Assembly: GCF_007994985.1 (NCBI RefSeq)
Contig: NZ_VOQF01000001.1
Span: 682,001 to 746,000, forward strand
Direction: 5' to 3'
Source of the DNA: Metabacillus litoralis
GTDB lineage: Bacteria > Bacillota > Bacilli > Bacillales > Bacillaceae
DNA length: 64,000 bases
Below are positions 62,306 to 64,000 of this stretch, piece after piece. The position numbers and the translations under genes are program-made. The number at the start of each line of letters is the position of its first letter. Position 1 is the stretch's first letter. The notes beneath the pieces are model-generated. The model was not told the origin of the DNA. It was given only the letters and a program-made list of their open reading frames with translations, and ran no database searches.

Positions 62306-62450
62306 GGCTCTTTTCACAAACTTTGTTGCTTATAGATACCAGAAGAATAGTGGCATCTTTTCTTCATAAAATAGTAGCCTTTATGCTAAAATACACTGTT
62401 TCTATTGCATATTTTGGTTATATAGCAACAATCTTTCAGAAACGAGCCTA
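62306..62450. mobile_element. MITE, family 3, with target duplication TAAATAAA
   Basis: 145 bp between resC and resD. Ends GGCTCTTTTCACAAACTTTG and, inverted, GGCTCGTTTCTGAAAGATTG; TAAATAAA is at 62298-62305 and 62451-62458. The right copy lies in the U-tract of the resC terminator. No coding sequence. Confidence 0.78.
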
Positions 62451-62486
62451 AATAAAAGCCTTCACTGCAAGAGTGAAGGCTTTTAT
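62451..62486 (-). terminator. Intrinsic terminator after resC
   Basis: AAAAGCCTTCACT/AGTGAAGGCTTTT, strong stem with a short loop, then TTATTTA on the minus strand. Confidence 0.83.
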
Positions 62487-62552
62487 AGCAGTGTTATTAC
62501 TATTAATATGCTACTTACAGAAATATTCAACTAGTTCTATTATTACAACGTA

Positions 62553-63728
62553 TTATGCGTAAGAATGCAAGCCAGCAATAACTAAGTTTACAAATATAAA
62601 ATTAAACATAATTATAGCAAAACCAATAACTGCAAGCCAAGCTGATTTCTCGCCATGCCAACCTTTAGAAAGACGAAGGTGTAAATAAGCTGCATAAAAC
62701 AAGAATGTGATAAGTGCCCATACCTCTTTAGGATCCCAGCCCCAAAAGCGTGTCCATGCAATTTGCGCCCAAATCATAGCAAATATTAGCGCTCCTAGAG
62801 TAAAAATAGGGAAACCAATTGCAACTGAACGATACCCGATTTCATCAACAATATCCAAATTTACATTTTTGGTAAGAGGCTGAATTAATGCAGAAATTCG
62901 CTTTCGGAATATCAATCTAAATAATCCATAAAGAATTGAACCAACTGCTACTGACCATAGTACCGTGTTTAATTTAACAGCCGAAATAATTGCAGGAAGC
63001 TCAACGATTGGTTGGAACCTACCTTCTGTTATTAATTCTCCTTCATTAGGACCGACTAAAGCAGGCATATTAAACATCATAACAGATTCCTGATCTTTCT
63101 TATCAATCCAAGTAAATTCAGCGGAATAATCAAGTCCTTTGAATGTACTTGTTACAAGGATAAAACCTAGTGTAATAACAAGAACATACATAATAGCTTC
63201 CAGCCAGAATGTCTTTTTTGATGACTTTTTTTGATCTACTACTGTAACAAGATGAATAATACCTGCTACAGCACTAATTGATAGTATTGCTTGTCCCAAC
63301 GCAGCAGTTGTCACATGAATGTATAGCCAATGACTTTGCAAAGATGGAATAAGTGGACTTATATCAGTAGGAAACATACTTCCATAAGCAATAATTAAAA
63401 CAACAATTGGTAACGTAAATAGTCCTAATATAGCAACTTTGTATATAAAGAATAAGATAATGAAAGCAAGAACAAGCATCATTCCAAATGCTGTCGCAAA
63501 TTCAAATAAATTACTCACTGGTGCATGTCCTGATGCAATCCATCTAGTTATAAAATAACCTAATTGTGAAGCAAAGCCAAGAATAGTAGTTGCAACCGCA
63601 ATAATCGTCCATTTGCTCATTTTATCTGATTTAGAACGTTTATCACGGATCGAACCACCAAATAAAAAGATTGCTACTAAATATATGATAAAAGCAATCT
63701 CTAAAAAGTTACTACTAAGCGCAGCCAT
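62553..63728 (-). CDS. resC: Cytochrome c biogenesis protein ResC (CcsA/CcsB type)
   Basis: Integral membrane haem-handling protein for c-type cytochrome assembly. 391 residues with about eight helices and the tryptophan-rich haem signature [22 protein letters not shown]. Conserved external His are present ([12 protein letters not shown] and YLHLRL). It follows resB by 20 bp. Confidence 0.94.
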   Translation of the reverse strand: MAALSSNFLEIAFIIYLVAIFLFGGSIRDKRSKSDKMSKWTIIAVATTILGFASQLGYFITRWIASGHAPVSNLFEFATAFGMMLVLAFIILFFIYKVAILGLFTLPIVVLIIAYGSMFPTDISPLIPSLQSHWLYIHVTTAALGQAILSISAVAGIIHLVTVVDQKKSSKKTFWLEAIMYVLVITLGFILVTSTFKGLDYSAEFTWIDKKDQESVMMFNMPALVGPNEGELITEGRFQPIVELPAIISAVKLNTVLWSVAVGSILYGLFRLIFRKRISALIQPLTKNVNLDIVDEIGYRSVAIGFPIFTLGALIFAMIWAQIAWTRFWGWDPKEVWALITFLFYAAYLHLRLSKGWHGEKSAWLAVIGFAIIMFNFIFVNLVIAGLHSYA

Positions 63729-63748
63729 GTTTTCCCCTCCCTAAAACA

Positions 63749-64000
63749 TTATTGTTTTTCATTTTGATCTTGTGGGATGTTTAATGGCGAGTCGTCCAAT
63801 ATTTTCTTCATCTCCTGTGACAAGCCATACCAATTTTTATTTGTATGTCCTGCTACAAGCACATGACCATCATGGTTTTTTATCCAAATACGACGATGAT
63901 TCCAGTACATACCTTGAATAACACCAATCATAAAAATTGCCCCACCAATACCTAAGAACCACAATGTCATATCTTTTCTAACAGTTAATGCTGTTAAATC
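63749..64000 (-). CDS. resB: Cytochrome c biogenesis protein ResB, C-terminal part (partial)
   Basis: C-terminal 83 codons or so; the frame stays open to the right edge (LTALTVRKDMTLWFLG). A membrane helix (LWFLGIGGAIFMIGVIQGMYW) is followed by the HRRIWI strand typical of ResB ends. Partner of ResC in haem delivery. Confidence 0.88.
   Translation of the reverse strand, partial: DLTALTVRKDMTLWFLGIGGAIFMIGVIQGMYWNHRRIWIKNHDGHVLVAGHTNKNWYGLSQEMKKILDDSPLNIPQDQNEKQ

Overview
The window is a low-GC stretch of a chromosome from an endospore-forming Bacillaceae bacterium (Bacillus/Metabacillus type). The evidence is a gene order that follows the Bacillus subtilis qcr-ypi-aro/trp-hep-mtr-spoIVA-yph-ypf-sleB-gudB-ypb-sigX-res segment almost gene by gene, spore genes (spoIVA, sleB, ypeB, seaA), menaquinone genes and TRAP-type tryptophan control. 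It is not B. subtilis itself: it has a B12-type MerR regulator, a PduO-type adenosyltransferase, a cytosolic asparaginase next to prsW, a huge repeat in sleB, and several miniature transposable elements. Nearly everything lies on the minus strand; only ypzI, ansA and fer are on plus.

Layout. 1-4.7 kb: end of qcrABC with ypiF, then ypiA-ypiB and an unrecognised 305-residue gene. 5.0-18.1 kb: a complete aromatic amino-acid supraoperon in transcription order aroC-aroB-aroH-trpEDCFBA-hisC-tyrA-aroA. The trpE leader carries eleven (G/U)AG triplets for TRAP, an attenuator and a Shine-Dalgarno-blocking hairpin. 18.1-24.2 kb: cheR, ndk, the heptaprenyl diphosphate/menaquinone genes hepS-menG-hepT, then folE-mtrB (mtrB encodes TRAP itself) and hbs. 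24.7-32.5 kb: spoIVA, yphF, yphE, gpsA, der and the seaA cluster. 32.7-37.8 kb: ypzI, fni, ypfD, plsC, cmk, ypfB, ypfA. 38.3-42.3 kb: the germination pair sleB-ypeB and prsW. 42.5-46.4 kb: ansA, ypdA, gudB. 46.8-54.8 kb: mecB, a CarH/LitR-like gene, ypbG-F-E-D, recQ, ypbB and fer. 54.9-57.8 kb: an M23/LysM peptidase and sigX-rsiX. 58.4-59.5 kb: PduO adenosyltransferase and an acetyltransferase. 59.7-64 kb: resB(partial)-resC-resD-resE.

How it works together. Chorismate made by aroA/B/C feeds aroH, tyrA and the trp genes; the TRAP protein encoded 8 kb away reads the trp leader. Heptaprenyl diphosphate and MenG supply the menaquinone used by the qcr complex and sensed indirectly by ResDE, whose cluster also builds c-type cytochromes (ResBC). 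The adenosyltransferase would make the adenosylcobalamin that the CarH-like regulator is predicted to bind.

The most unusual content is between genes. I see at least three families of small non-coding mobile elements. Four copies have 8-bp target duplications that can be read directly (AATAGAAA, TAAAATTA, TAAGTTAA, TAAATAAA). Three of these four sit in the U-tract of an intrinsic terminator. A second family carries its own terminator-like hairpin just downstream of ypeB and of the acetyltransferase gene. sleB contains 17 perfect-length 42-bp tandem repeats coding a Gln/Glu/Asn-rich linker that nearly doubles the protein.
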